Source of the DNA: Prevotella sp.
GTDB lineage: Bacteria; Bacteroidota; Bacteroidia; Bacteroidales; Bacteroidaceae
Direction: 5' to 3'
Assembly: GCA_017470345.1 (NCBI GenBank)
Contig: JAFUEP010000027.1
Span: forward strand, 23,945 to 87,944
DNA: 64,000 nt
Part shown: positions 52,275-60,404 of the stretch, one piece after another
How the letters are laid out: each line of letters starts with the position of its first letter
Numbering within the stretch: the stretch's first letter is position 1
The notes under the pieces: generated by a model
Databases searched by the model: none
What the model was told of the DNA's origin: nothing
The model's input: the letters and a program-made list of their open reading frames with translations, nothing else
Program-made: the position numbers and the translations under genes

Positions 52275-53350
52275 AGAAAAATACTATTAACACAATACGC
52301 CTGACCACGCTCCTCCTCGCTGCCCTCATGCTGATGCCTGCGGCGGCCGATGCACAACGCCGAAAGAAGAAGGCCGCAAAGCCGAAGCCGAAGGTGGAGG
52401 AGGTGGTCGAAGAGGATCCCCGCATCGCCCAGATGCTCGAGGCCACCCAGCAAGTGGTGTTCATCGACAGCATGGTGGTCAGCCGTGCCAACTTCATGGA
52501 CTTCATCCCCCTATCGCGCGATTGTGGACGCATAGCCATGAACGACGGGCTCGGACAATTCACCAACGAATTGGGAGACAAACGGCTGGAAGCCACCGTC
52601 GACGCCCAGAAGGTGCCGCACATCATGGTGCGCGACATGATGGGATTCTCGTGGGGCGAGCCGGTCAGAGCGAAGGGTCTGGGCGACGATGCGGCCAACT
52701 TCCCCTACCTCATGCCCGACGGCACCACCCTCTATTTCGCGCAGAAGGGCGAGAACAGCATTGGCGGCTACGACCTCTTCGTCACGCGCTATGACGCTGA
52801 AGACGGCCGGTTCCTGCGGCCTGAGAATCTCGGCATGCCCTTCGCTTCGGATGCCGACGACCTGTTCTATGCCGTCGACGAGCAACATCAGCTGGGCTAT
52901 TTCGTCACCACCCGCCGTCAGCCCGCCGACAAGGTTTGCATCTACATCTTCATCCCCAATGAGACGCGCCGCACCTACGTCAGCGAAGCCTACGACGAGA
53001 ATCAGCTGCGCGCCCTGGCCAGCATCAGCCGCATCGCCGACACATGGCCCAAGGGCAACACCCGCCAGCAGGCCCTGGCACGGCTGAAGAACGCCCGCCA
53101 GCAACACGAAGTGAAGAAGCCAAAGACGGAAGGCAAGATGTCCGAGTCGGAGTCGTTGCGCCACAAGGCTGAGGTCCTGGAGAAGGCGCTCCAGCTGGCT
53201 CGCAACAACTATGCGACGTCGAACGACAGCCAGCGCGAACGCCTACGCCCGGAGATACTGAGCAGCGAGAAGGAACTGGAAGAGCTCCAGAGAATGATTC
53301 GCCAAAAGGAGAAAGAAGAACGCAACCGCATCTATCAAAACAACCAATAA
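52271..53350 (+). CDS. Exported PD40/WD40-like beta-propeller protein
   Basis: The start at 52271 overlaps the DUF486 stop (ATGA). The 359-residue protein has a signal peptide (to about residue 30, ending ADAQ), a Lys-rich segment and a PD40-type region (FPYLMPDGTTLYFAQKGENS, IGGYDLFVTRYDAEDG, then DDLFYAVDEQHQLGYFVTT). It ends in a coiled-coil-prone tail of about 80 residues rich in Glu, Lys and Arg. It resembles OmpA-associated surface or periplasmic propellers. Function unknown. Confidence 0.72.
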   Translation: MKKNTINTIRLTTLLLAALMLMPAAADAQRRKKKAAKPKPKVEEVVEEDPRIAQMLEATQQVVFIDSMVVSRANFMDFIPLSRDCGRIAMNDGLGQFTNELGDKRLEATVDAQKVPHIMVRDMMGFSWGEPVRAKGLGDDAANFPYLMPDGTTLYFAQKGENSIGGYDLFVTRYDAEDGRFLRPENLGMPFASDADDLFYAVDEQHQLGYFVTTRRQPADKVCIYIFIPNETRRTYVSEAYDENQLRALASISRIADTWPKGNTRQQALARLKNARQQHEVKKPKTEGKMSESESLRHKAEVLEKALQLARNNYATSNDSQRERLRPEILSSEKELEELQRMIRQKEKEERNRIYQNNQ

Positions 53351-53355
53351 AGCCT

Positions 53356-54231
53356 ATGACTACTAAGTATTTCGCTCCGTCAGAGCTCATCATCAATGAG
53401 GACGGCTCCTGTTTCCATCTGCATCTGCGGCCCGAACAGCTGGCCGACAACGTCATATTGGTGGGCGACCCGGCTCGCGTCAACACCGTGGCCGCACACT
53501 TCGACACCATCGAATGTGAAGTGCAGAGCCGCGAGTTCCACACCATCACTGGCACGTATCGTGGCAAGCGCATCACCTGCCAAAGCCACGGCATCGGGTG
53601 CGACAACATCGACATCGTGGTCAACGAACTCGACACACTCGCCAACATAGACTATCAGACACGCACCGAGCGAGAGGAGCACCGCACACTCACCATGGTG
53701 CGCATAGGCACCTGCGGAGGACTCCAGCCCTTCACGCCCACAGGATGCTTCATAGCCTCGGTGAAGAGCATCGGCTTCGACGGACTGCTCAACTACTACG
53801 CCGGGCGCAACGTGGTGTGCGACGTCGAGATGGAACGCGCCTTCACCCAACACATGGCATGGAACCCCATCAAGGGTGCACCCTACGTGGCCGTGGCCGA
53901 CGATGACCTCATCAACCAGATAGCCGGCGACGACATGGTGCGCGGCTACACCATCTCTTGCGGCGGGTTCTATGGCCCGCAAGGCCGAGTGCTCCGCGCC
54001 GACATTGCCGACCCCCAACAGAACGAGAAGATTGAGGCCTTCGAATATGAAGGCATGAAGATCTGCAACTTCGAAATGGAATCGTCGGCCGTGGCCGGAC
54101 TCGCCTCACTGCTCGGCCACAGAGCCATGACCTGCTGCATGGTCATCGCCAACCGCTACGCCAAGGAGATGAACACCGAGTACAAAAACTCCATCGACAC
54201 ACTCATCCAGAAAGTGCTCGACCGGATATGA
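53356..54231 (+). CDS. Nucleoside phosphorylase, uridine-phosphorylase type
   Basis: The 291-residue protein has the PNP/UDP family phosphate-binding ILVGDPARVN, VRIGTCGGLQP and the nucleoside-binding segment NFEMESSAVAGLASLLGH. It starts 5 nt after the PD40 gene, so it probably belongs to the same transcript. It would cleave a pyrimidine nucleoside, most likely uridine, with phosphate. Confidence 0.87.
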   Translation: MTTKYFAPSELIINEDGSCFHLHLRPEQLADNVILVGDPARVNTVAAHFDTIECEVQSREFHTITGTYRGKRITCQSHGIGCDNIDIVVNELDTLANIDYQTRTEREEHRTLTMVRIGTCGGLQPFTPTGCFIASVKSIGFDGLLNYYAGRNVVCDVEMERAFTQHMAWNPIKGAPYVAVADDDLINQIAGDDMVRGYTISCGGFYGPQGRVLRADIADPQQNEKIEAFEYEGMKICNFEMESSAVAGLASLLGHRAMTCCMVIANRYAKEMNTEYKNSIDTLIQKVLDRI

Positions 54232-54323
54232 TCATTGGCATCAGTTTGGCCATTCTCTTTATCGTCCTTGCCGTCATTTTCATGATGGGTAAGGGCGACT
54301 TCGTTTTGTGTTCTTCTTTCTAA
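54228..54323 (+). pseudogene. Truncated DUF3784-type membrane peptide
   Basis: An ATG overlapping the phosphorylase stop opens a 31-codon frame, MIIGISLAILFIVLAVIFMM then GKGDFVLCSSF. The helix followed by GKGDF is how DUF3784 proteins begin, which I recall as roughly 100 residues long. The frame ends at once after that motif, suggesting loss of the rest by frameshift or deletion. Confidence 0.55.
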
Positions 54324-54366
54324 CAATGATTTTCCTTATCCTCGCTAACACATGGGCAAAAAAGAA

Positions 54367-55749
54367 ATGAACAACAACGACACCATCTGCGCACCGGCCA
54401 CAGCCCCCGGCGGAGCCATCGCCCTCATACGCATCAGCGGACCCAAAGCCCTGTCCATAACCAGTTCCGTATGTTGCGGTATCACCGCAACCACCCCCGC
54501 CAACACCATCCACTTCGCCCGCATCACAGCCCCCGTGCCTGACGCATCTCCGTCAGGAAACACCACCGAGGTCATCGACGAGACCCTCGTCAGCATTTTC
54601 CGTGCCCCTCACAGCTACACTGGTGAAGATTCCGTCGAGATAAGCTGTCATGGCTCCCGCTACATCACCCGTCGCATTCTCGACCTGCTGGTGCAAGCCG
54701 GTTGCCGTATGGCCCAGCCAGGCGAGTTCACCAAGCGTGCCTATCTCAACGGCAAGATGGACCTCTCGCAGGCCGAGGCTGTGGCCGACCTCATCGCTTC
54801 CACTAACCGCGCCTCCCACCAGATGGCCATGAGCCAGCTGCGAGGGCATTTCTCCTCCGAACTCTCCAAGCTACGTGATCAGCTCCTTGAACTGACCACC
54901 CTTCTCGAACTCGAGCTCGACTTCTCCGACCACGAGGACCTCGAGTTTGCCGACCGCACCCAGCTACTCACTCTCGCAGAAAAGACCGACCAACGCATCA
55001 CAACCCTCGCCCACTCCTTCGAAACAGGCCTGGCACTTAAGCAGGGTGTGCCCGTCGCCATTATCGGCCGGACCAATGTAGGGAAATCGACCTTGCTCAA
55101 TCGCCTGCTGAAGGAAGAACGGGCCATCGTCTCCGATGTGCACGGTACGACAAGAGACACCATAGAGGACGTCATCGACATTCAAGGCATCACCTTCCGT
55201 TTCATCGACACCGCTGGCATCCGCCAAACCACTGACCAGGTAGAGCGGATCGGCATTCAGCGCACCTACGATGCCATTACCAAAGCCCGCATCGTTCTCT
55301 GGCTGTTCGACCAGGCACCTGCCGAAGCAGAAGTGGCCGACCTGCTGAAGCGCACCGAAGATAAAGCACTTATCCCCATCCACAACAAAAGCGACCTCGG
55401 CCCCGTCGACTGCACAGCCATTGCCGGTCGGCCCGTCATCTCTATCAGTGCCAAGCACGCCCCGTCGCTTGACGCCCTTGAACTGGCCATCTACCAAGCC
55501 GCCAACATCCCTGAAATACAGGACAGCGACATCATCGTCAGCAGTGCCCGTCACTATCAGGCGCTCCAGCAAGCCCACGAAAACCTGTCCCGCGTCCTCA
55601 TCGGCTTACGCCAAAATCTCCCTTCCGACCTTCTCTCCGAAGACCTTCGTCTTGTCCTCGACAATCTAGCCCAGATCACCGGTCAAGCCCGCATCATGCC
55701 CACCGAAGTCCTCGAAAATATTTTTAAGCACTATTGCGTCGGAAAGTAG
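54367..55749 (+). CDS. mnmE: tRNA-5-carboxymethylaminomethyluridine(34) synthesis GTPase MnmE
   Basis: The start at 54367 (MNNNDTICAPATAPGGAIAL) is preceded by AAAAAAGAA; an in-frame ATG at 54352 is possible. The 460-residue protein has the folate-binding N-domain, a helical domain (QAEAVADLIASTNRASHQMA) and an inserted GTPase (GRTNVGKSTLLN, DTAGIRQT, NKSD). It ends with the conserved YCVGK, including the functional Cys. With MnmG it modifies wobble uridines. The mobile element begins directly after it. Confidence 0.97.
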   Translation: MNNNDTICAPATAPGGAIALIRISGPKALSITSSVCCGITATTPANTIHFARITAPVPDASPSGNTTEVIDETLVSIFRAPHSYTGEDSVEISCHGSRYITRRILDLLVQAGCRMAQPGEFTKRAYLNGKMDLSQAEAVADLIASTNRASHQMAMSQLRGHFSSELSKLRDQLLELTTLLELELDFSDHEDLEFADRTQLLTLAEKTDQRITTLAHSFETGLALKQGVPVAIIGRTNVGKSTLLNRLLKEERAIVSDVHGTTRDTIEDVIDIQGITFRFIDTAGIRQTTDQVERIGIQRTYDAITKARIVLWLFDQAPAEAEVADLLKRTEDKALIPIHNKSDLGPVDCTAIAGRPVISISAKHAPSLDALELAIYQAANIPEIQDSDIIVSSARHYQALQQAHENLSRVLIGLRQNLPSDLLSEDLRLVLDNLAQITGQARIMPTEVLENIFKHYCVGK

Positions 55750-55790
55750 ATTCTGCGTGGGAAAGTGAAGCCACTACAAAGAAAATAATA

Positions 55791-55861
55791 AAATCTGCAA
55801 AAATAAGCCCGTAACACCCTTATTTTCAAGTGTTAAAGTTTGTGCTTATCTTTGCAGATTT
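55791..55861. repeat. Inverted repeat at the element end, candidate attachment/arm region
   Basis: AAATCTGCAAAAATAAGC (55791-55808) and GCTTATCTTTGCAGATTT (55844-55861) are inverted copies with one mismatch. Inside, TAACAC (55812-55817) and GTGTTA (55830-55835) also pair. A third TTTGCAGATTTTT copy lies at 55881-55893. The location between mnmE and the integrase gene suits a recombinase core or arm-binding site. The right copy also contains a -7-like TATCTTTGC. Confidence 0.6.
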
Positions 55862-55896
55862 TTGTTTTGGGTATTGTTTATTTGCAGATTTTTCTT

Positions 55897-55980
55897 TAAC
55901 TTTGTCCCCCAGTTGTCCCCCGAAATAGTCGCAAAGGGTCAAAAACTGTCCCCCGGGGACAGAAAAAGTGTCCCTCGAAA
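55897..55980 (+). promoter_or_regulatory. Integrase promoter region with repeated GTCCCCC motifs
   Basis: TAACTTTG at 55897-55904 is a -7 box with a weak -33 (ATTG) about 20 nt upstream. Downstream come GTCCCCC at about 55904 and 55914, the palindrome CTGTCCCCCGGGGACAG (55949-55965), and GTGTCCCTC near 55970. Repetition of the motif around the start site suggests an operator controlling the integrase. Confidence 0.5.
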
Positions 55981-56011
55981 CAAAAGTCGGTGGTAATTTC
56001 TAAAACGATTA

Positions 56012-57184
56012 ATGACTATGGCAAAGAAAAAATCAGCAAGCGTCCAAAGAGGACAAGTTAAGCTTCGCGAAAAGAAGCTTAAAGATGGAAGTTCAAGCCT
56101 GTACCTTGACATCAATGTAGGTGGCAAGCGTCATAAGGAATACCTGAAGCTTTATCAGGTAGTCCCTACTACAGCGCAGGAAAGAGAACAAAACCGTCAG
56201 GCTCTTGCAGCAGCCAATGCCATGAGAGCAAGACGTGAATTAGAAATCATCAATGGTAAATTTGACATCACACAACCCAAACAAGGCGGTGTTCGTTTCC
56301 TTGATTACTATCGTCAGATGTGTGAAGACCGTTTGAAGACTCCAGACTCAAATGGTAACTGGGGAAACTGGCATAGCTGTTTGAAGCATCTGGAAGTTTA
56401 CTGTGATGAAGCAACTACCTTTGATGATATTGATGCCGAGTGGATTCAGGGATTTAAGGATTATCTGAACACAGCAGAGAAAGATGCTCAGAAGAAAACT
56501 GACCCAAAGGTTTCTTACGTATTTGTTGGTTTGTCACAGAACTCTAAGGTATCGTACTTCAATAAACTACGTGCATGTCTTAATCAGGCATTTGAAGAAC
56601 ATATTATCGACAAGAATCCAATCAGAGGTGTCGAAGGATTTAAGCAGGAAGAGGTAGCCCGTGAATACCTGACCCTCGATGAAGTCAAGAAGATGGCTGC
56701 AACTCCATGTAACTATCCCATTCTAAAAGCGACATTCCTGTTCTCTTGTCTGACTGGACTCCGTAAGAGCGACATCGAGAAATTGACATGGGGTGAAGTC
56801 CAGAAATTTGGAAAATACACTCGTATTGTTTTCAAACAGAAGAAAACAGGTGGTCAGGAATACCTCGATATTTCAGACCAGGCAGCAGCCTATTTAGGAA
56901 CCCGTCGCAATGATGTTGACCGAGTGTTTGAGGGTTTCACCTATGGTGCATGGACTTCACTCGAATTAAAACGATGGGCACTTGCAGCAGGTATCTCTAA
57001 GAACCTAACTTTCCACTGTGCTCGTCACACATTCGCTGTAATGATGCTCGACCTCGGAGCCGACATCTACACAGTATCTAAGCTCCTTGGCCACAGAGAA
57101 CTTTCGACAACTCAGATTTACGCCAAAGTTCTTGACAAAAACAAACAAGCAGCAGTCAACTTGATTCCAGACATAAGTAAGTAG
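56012..57184 (+). CDS. int: Tyrosine recombinase (integrase)
   Basis: The 390-residue protein has an N-terminal arm-binding domain (GQVKLREKKLKDGSSSLYLD), a SAM-like core-binding domain (about 100-210) and the catalytic domain. The catalytic domain has Arg251 (LTGLRKSD), His335 and Arg338 (HCARHTF), His361 (LLGHRELS) and Tyr370 (TTQIYAKV). All catalytic residues are present. An in-frame ATG at 56018 (MAKKKSA) is an alternative start. It would insert and excise the element at its attachment site. Confidence 0.95.
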   Translation: MTMAKKKSASVQRGQVKLREKKLKDGSSSLYLDINVGGKRHKEYLKLYQVVPTTAQEREQNRQALAAANAMRARRELEIINGKFDITQPKQGGVRFLDYYRQMCEDRLKTPDSNGNWGNWHSCLKHLEVYCDEATTFDDIDAEWIQGFKDYLNTAEKDAQKKTDPKVSYVFVGLSQNSKVSYFNKLRACLNQAFEEHIIDKNPIRGVEGFKQEEVAREYLTLDEVKKMAATPCNYPILKATFLFSCLTGLRKSDIEKLTWGEVQKFGKYTRIVFKQKKTGGQEYLDISDQAAAYLGTRRNDVDRVFEGFTYGAWTSLELKRWALAAGISKNLTFHCARHTFAVMMLDLGADIYTVSKLLGHRELSTTQIYAKVLDKNKQAAVNLIPDISK

Positions 57185-57205
57185 AATTCTCTATACATTA
57201 TATAT

Positions 57206-58258
57206 ATGGTAACAAGACAAGAAGCAGTTTTGAGCTTTGTGAAGTTCAATAAGTTCGCGAAGCAACTCATATATGACATCTGCATAGGTGGAAACACTAA
57301 GTTAACATTCTACGCTGAAGAATTGCTTCAATTCGAGCAGTGGAAGGAGGATATAATGCTCTATATTAACTTTAATCCTGACCCAATCATCATTGAGAAG
57401 ATAGCGTCACTCGGTTCTCCAGAAATGCTAGAGAACTACATAAATGATGGAAAAGACACACTTCCTCAAAATACTCTTGATGCCCTTACTGGAGTTGTCA
57501 ATGCGATGAATTCTATTCATGATCTCTGCTATAACATCAATCAAGAGTCTAAAGGCAAATTCAGATACTTGGTTGACGAATTTGCCAATGAGGAAGCTGC
57601 TGCCCTTTTTGACCGTGCAGTTAGTGCAGGCTATTTGACCGCTGAATATCAACCAAAGGGCGACACAGACAACTACACGCTGAAGATTATCGCCTTTGCC
57701 ATTGGTGAACTACTTCATTTAACTATGCGACATAAATGGTCACATTTCGAAGAACAATGGGGCATCAACAGGGCTAATAAACTTTCCACATTACCTATCA
57801 GCGAAAGACAATTCAAAAGAGCCGGAAAACTTATGCAGCTCTATCCCGAAGTTGACTTTACTATGCTCACTGCACCAAATGAAGACAAATATTTTGATGC
57901 TGCCTATGGTGCCCGTCGTGTACGTGCGCTTTATCAAGAACTACTTGACCACGGCTACATAAGTCCTGATACTACGGTTGAAGACTTTCTCAGCATCTTC
58001 AACCTTGGAAACCAAACAACCAGGAAACCCATTGAATGGATGAAGAGTCAACAACACCTCTCCTACTTCATTTATTTTACATTCTCAAAGACAAACAAAG
58101 ACTACTGGGTTAAGACTGTTGCATGTTTCTCTGTCAATGGTCATGCTCCTCATAAAGGAAGTCTGGTTACAGGTTTAGTGGCTATGCAGAGAAAGCCAAA
58201 CTTTGGGACTTTCGATGTGGAATTAAAAAGAATCGCTTCGAAATACAATAACGGATAA
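57206..58258 (+). CDS. Protein of unknown function in the mobile element
   Basis: The 350-residue, mainly helical protein has no signal peptide or membrane helix and no motif I recognise. Its C-terminal half (RQFKRAGKLMQLYPEVDFTM, then FIYFTFSKTNKDYWVKTVA) may be a DNA- or partner-binding fold. It lies 21 nt after the integrase on the same strand, so it is probably co-expressed. Composition matches the rest of the element. Confidence 0.7.
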   Translation: MVTRQEAVLSFVKFNKFAKQLIYDICIGGNTKLTFYAEELLQFEQWKEDIMLYINFNPDPIIIEKIASLGSPEMLENYINDGKDTLPQNTLDALTGVVNAMNSIHDLCYNINQESKGKFRYLVDEFANEEAAALFDRAVSAGYLTAEYQPKGDTDNYTLKIIAFAIGELLHLTMRHKWSHFEEQWGINRANKLSTLPISERQFKRAGKLMQLYPEVDFTMLTAPNEDKYFDAAYGARRVRALYQELLDHGYISPDTTVEDFLSIFNLGNQTTRKPIEWMKSQQHLSYFIYFTFSKTNKDYWVKTVACFSVNGHAPHKGSLVTGLVAMQRKPNFGTFDVELKRIASKYNNG

Positions 58259-58581
58259 CCCATATTAAGGGTATTTCAATCACTTTTATACGTGGGCAAA
58301 TTAAATTTGCTCACATTTTTTTGTTTTTTGTTCTCCTGTGAAGAATGACTGCACAGAGGAATCTTACCTTTGCAGTTCAAATTGTCTTATTATGATTGTT
58401 AGAATTGCAAATATGATCTATCATAAATGGCTGTCTGCCCATGAGGTACGACAGCCTGTAATTCGATTGTGGCTACCGAAGAGAGAGAAGCATTCCCTAT
58501 TGCTACATGACATCGAGAATAATGATTGGCGCAAGCCATCAAGTTATATATTTTTATTCACTTTAATAAACATTAAAAGCA
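58259..58581 (+). promoter_or_regulatory. Leader region with promoter-like box and hairpin
   Basis: TACCTTTG at 58365-58372 is a -7-like box without an evident -33. GGCTGTC (58429-58435) and GACAGCC (58450-58456) form a hairpin with a 14-nt loop. An open frame of 101 codons (58338-58643) crosses this region but starts before the promoter box and is rejected. The region probably is the promoter and 5' leader of the next gene. Confidence 0.45.
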
Positions 58582-58597
58582 ATGAGAAAAGAAAAAT

Positions 58598-58614
58598 TCT
58601 CTCTCTCTCTTTTT
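58598..58614 (+). repeat. (TC)6-T5 tract at the start of the next gene, possible phase-variation site
   Basis: Six TC repeats followed by five T lie 16 nt after an ATG at 58582 that has an AAAAGC leader. The frame from that ATG (MRKEKFSLSLF) runs into a stop at 58660-58662. The frame that stays open downstream reads LTWSGHLTAAKSGDSGLLEM into the gene at 58670. Adding one TC unit or losing one T would join the two. Confidence 0.5.
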
Positions 58615-58669
58615 CGAGAGACTTACGTGGTCAGGACATCTGACTGCTGCAAAGAGCGGTGATTCGGGA

Positions 58670-59395
58670 TTGCTCGAAATGCTCCGCGAAGCCTATGACC
58701 TCTATCAGGTCGAAGTTGTTAACCAAGGCAAACTTTATCAGCGTTATGCTGATGATTTTGTCTATAGTCATGAGTTTCACGATGACTTAGATGCATGGAG
58801 TAAGAATGAGCATCAAAAGAACTATCGTATTCTCGATTCGCTTCTATCCAATCGAAGAGACCTTATTGAGCTATTTTTCAATAAGGAGAACATAAGTGAA
58901 TCAGAGTTGATAGAACTGCTTCATTTGTTTAATACTACAATGCCTTCTTCACAGAACTTTATTGCACGTTCAAAAGTGAGAGACGCTGCCGACCTCAATT
59001 TATGCTCATGCCTTAACAGTGATGACCTCATTGCTCTTGCCAATTGTTGTAATGAGGCTCAAATATTCAGCGAAGTTATAGATTCCACAGACCTATCTTC
59101 TCTCTTGGATGGCAAATTATCCCAACCTCTTCATTCGCGTAACAATCGACTGGTTGCATTTTTCTTCGATCAGTTATCACTCCACAATCTCATTATCCGT
59201 AACTGGCAGAACGTAATTGCGCATCAAAAGTGCATTGTCAGCTCTACAGGAAAAGGCGTATTGACACAGAGATCCTTATCATCCGCACTATATTCAATTT
59301 CGGATTTGGAGATGTCGGCCCAAGAGAAAATTATTGATGAAGCAGTACATCCTATTGGGCTGAAATATCAAAGAAAAAGAAACTCTGACAAATAA
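58670..59395 (+). CDS. Protein of unknown function, probably 5'-frameshifted
   Basis: The 241-codon frame (from TTG at 58670; ATG at 58679 is the first standard start) encodes a helical soluble protein with no recognised domain. The open frame extends upstream to about 58586 in plausible protein sequence, and an in-phase start is lacking because of the (TC)6-T5 tract at 58598-58614. It is therefore either off by slippage, a pseudogene, or started internally. The region after it (59396-59485) has AGAGAT/ATCTCT complementary segments that may terminate transcription. Confidence 0.6.
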   Translation: MLEMLREAYDLYQVEVVNQGKLYQRYADDFVYSHEFHDDLDAWSKNEHQKNYRILDSLLSNRRDLIELFFNKENISESELIELLHLFNTTMPSSQNFIARSKVRDAADLNLCSCLNSDDLIALANCCNEAQIFSEVIDSTDLSSLLDGKLSQPLHSRNNRLVAFFFDQLSLHNLIIRNWQNVIAHQKCIVSSTGKGVLTQRSLSSALYSISDLEMSAQEKIIDEAVHPIGLKYQRKRNSDK

Positions 59396-59485
59396 CTGCA
59401 AAGATAAAGTCAGAGAGTAAACGAGAGAATCAGAGATAGACTCTATTATCTCTCTTTCTCATGTTTGATAATCCATGTACTTTTG

Positions 59486-59519
59486 CCCTCCGTAACCGGT
59501 TCACATTGGTAACGGAGGG
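59486..59519. repeat. Inverted repeat in the leader of the HTH operon
   Basis: CCCTCCGTAACC (59486-59497) and GGTAACGGAGGG (59508-59519) pair at 11 of 12 positions across a 10-nt loop, 35 nt before the ATG at 59555. TACTTTTGC just upstream (59478-59486) is a -7-like box. It may be an operator or a leader hairpin of the excisionase operon. Confidence 0.55.
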
Positions 59520-59554
59520 CAACCTCTATATGTATAACATCATTAAGTAAAAAA

Positions 59555-59941
59555 ATGGGCAGACGTAAGACGACAATATCAGAAAATGCATTGGAAATGA
59601 TTGTTTCCATAAATCAGCGACTCACAGACCTTGTTAACTGTGACATTCCCAAGCGTCTTCATTGTATTGAAGAAAAATTGGACTATATCAATCCAAAACT
59701 ATTGACGATTGAACACATTGATAGGTTCTATAGTGAAGTCAAAACAGTATTAACAGTAGCAGAAGCTTGTGAATATATGGGCATTACTGAATCACATCTG
59801 TATAAATTGACGAGCAACGGTAAAATTCCTCACTACAAGCCTACTGGTAAGCTTATTTATTTCGATAGAAGCGAGCTTGATGACTGGCTATTACAGAACA
59901 AAACATATAACGAAATAAGCAATAACAATGAAAACAAATGA
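59555..59941 (+). CDS. Excisionase-like helix-turn-helix protein, copy 1
   Basis: The 128-residue protein ends in a MerR/excisionase-type HTH (TVAEACEYMGITESHLYKLT ... IPHYKPTGKLIYFDRSELDD). It has a helical N-terminal part of about 65 residues. Its last 14 nt overlap the next gene. In CTnDOT-like elements two such proteins (Xis2c and Xis2d) are needed for excision and control of transfer genes. Confidence 0.82.
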   Translation: MGRRKTTISENALEMIVSINQRLTDLVNCDIPKRLHCIEEKLDYINPKLLTIEHIDRFYSEVKTVLTVAEACEYMGITESHLYKLTSNGKIPHYKPTGKLIYFDRSELDDWLLQNKTYNEISNNNENK

Positions 59942-60404
59942 GATTCCCCAAGCTAACCAACTGGACAATGTACATATCATAAGCTTACTTGACAGACTCG
60001 AAGCTGCAAAAAAAGTTCTTGAAAAATCTGAAGACATTGAGTCAACGATTGAAAAGCTAAACAATCTTGAATACTTCCTTAGAAGATTCGGGACGCTCAA
60101 AGACCTCGCTACTCACATGCTTTTCATTGAGAGAAAAATGTATATTCTAAAAGAGTATCTGACTGTCACTGAAGCAGCGGACTATCTTAATCTTTCTCCG
60201 AGTTTGGTTTATAGATTAACCAGCAAACACGAACTCCCCATTTACAAGCCTAATGGAAAGACCATTTTTATTCGTAGAGATGATCTTAACAGATGGATTG
60301 CTAAAACCAGAGTCATGTCTGATGACGAGATTGAAGAATATGCAGCCACTCACATGGAGAATCTATTCAAAGGAAATTTCAATAATAAAAACAAAAAGAA
60401 ATGA
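59928..60404 (+). CDS. Excisionase-like helix-turn-helix protein, copy 2
   Basis: The 158-residue protein has the same C-terminal HTH layout as its neighbour (TVTEAADYLNLSPSLVYRLT ... LPIYKPNGKTIFIRRDDLNR) after a coiled-coil-like N-terminus. It overlaps both neighbours (14 nt with copy 1, 4 nt with the RepA-like gene), so the three are translationally linked. Paralogy with copy 1 suggests an ancestral duplication and a heteromeric excision complex. Confidence 0.82.
   Translation: MKTNEIPQANQLDNVHIISLLDRLEAAKKVLEKSEDIESTIEKLNNLEYFLRRFGTLKDLATHMLFIERKMYILKEYLTVTEAADYLNLSPSLVYRLTSKHELPIYKPNGKTIFIRRDDLNRWIAKTRVMSDDEIEEYAATHMENLFKGNFNNKNKKK

Noticed and set aside
58598-58614. Sequencing error as the sole explanation of the frameshift
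   Set aside because: It cannot be excluded, but the tract is exactly the kind that slips in vivo, so it is kept as a finding with that caveat.
58338-58643. 101-codon plus-strand open frame in the mobile element leader
   Set aside because: It begins before the promoter-like box at 58365, spans a hairpin and overlaps in a different frame the start of the next gene. No family resemblance.
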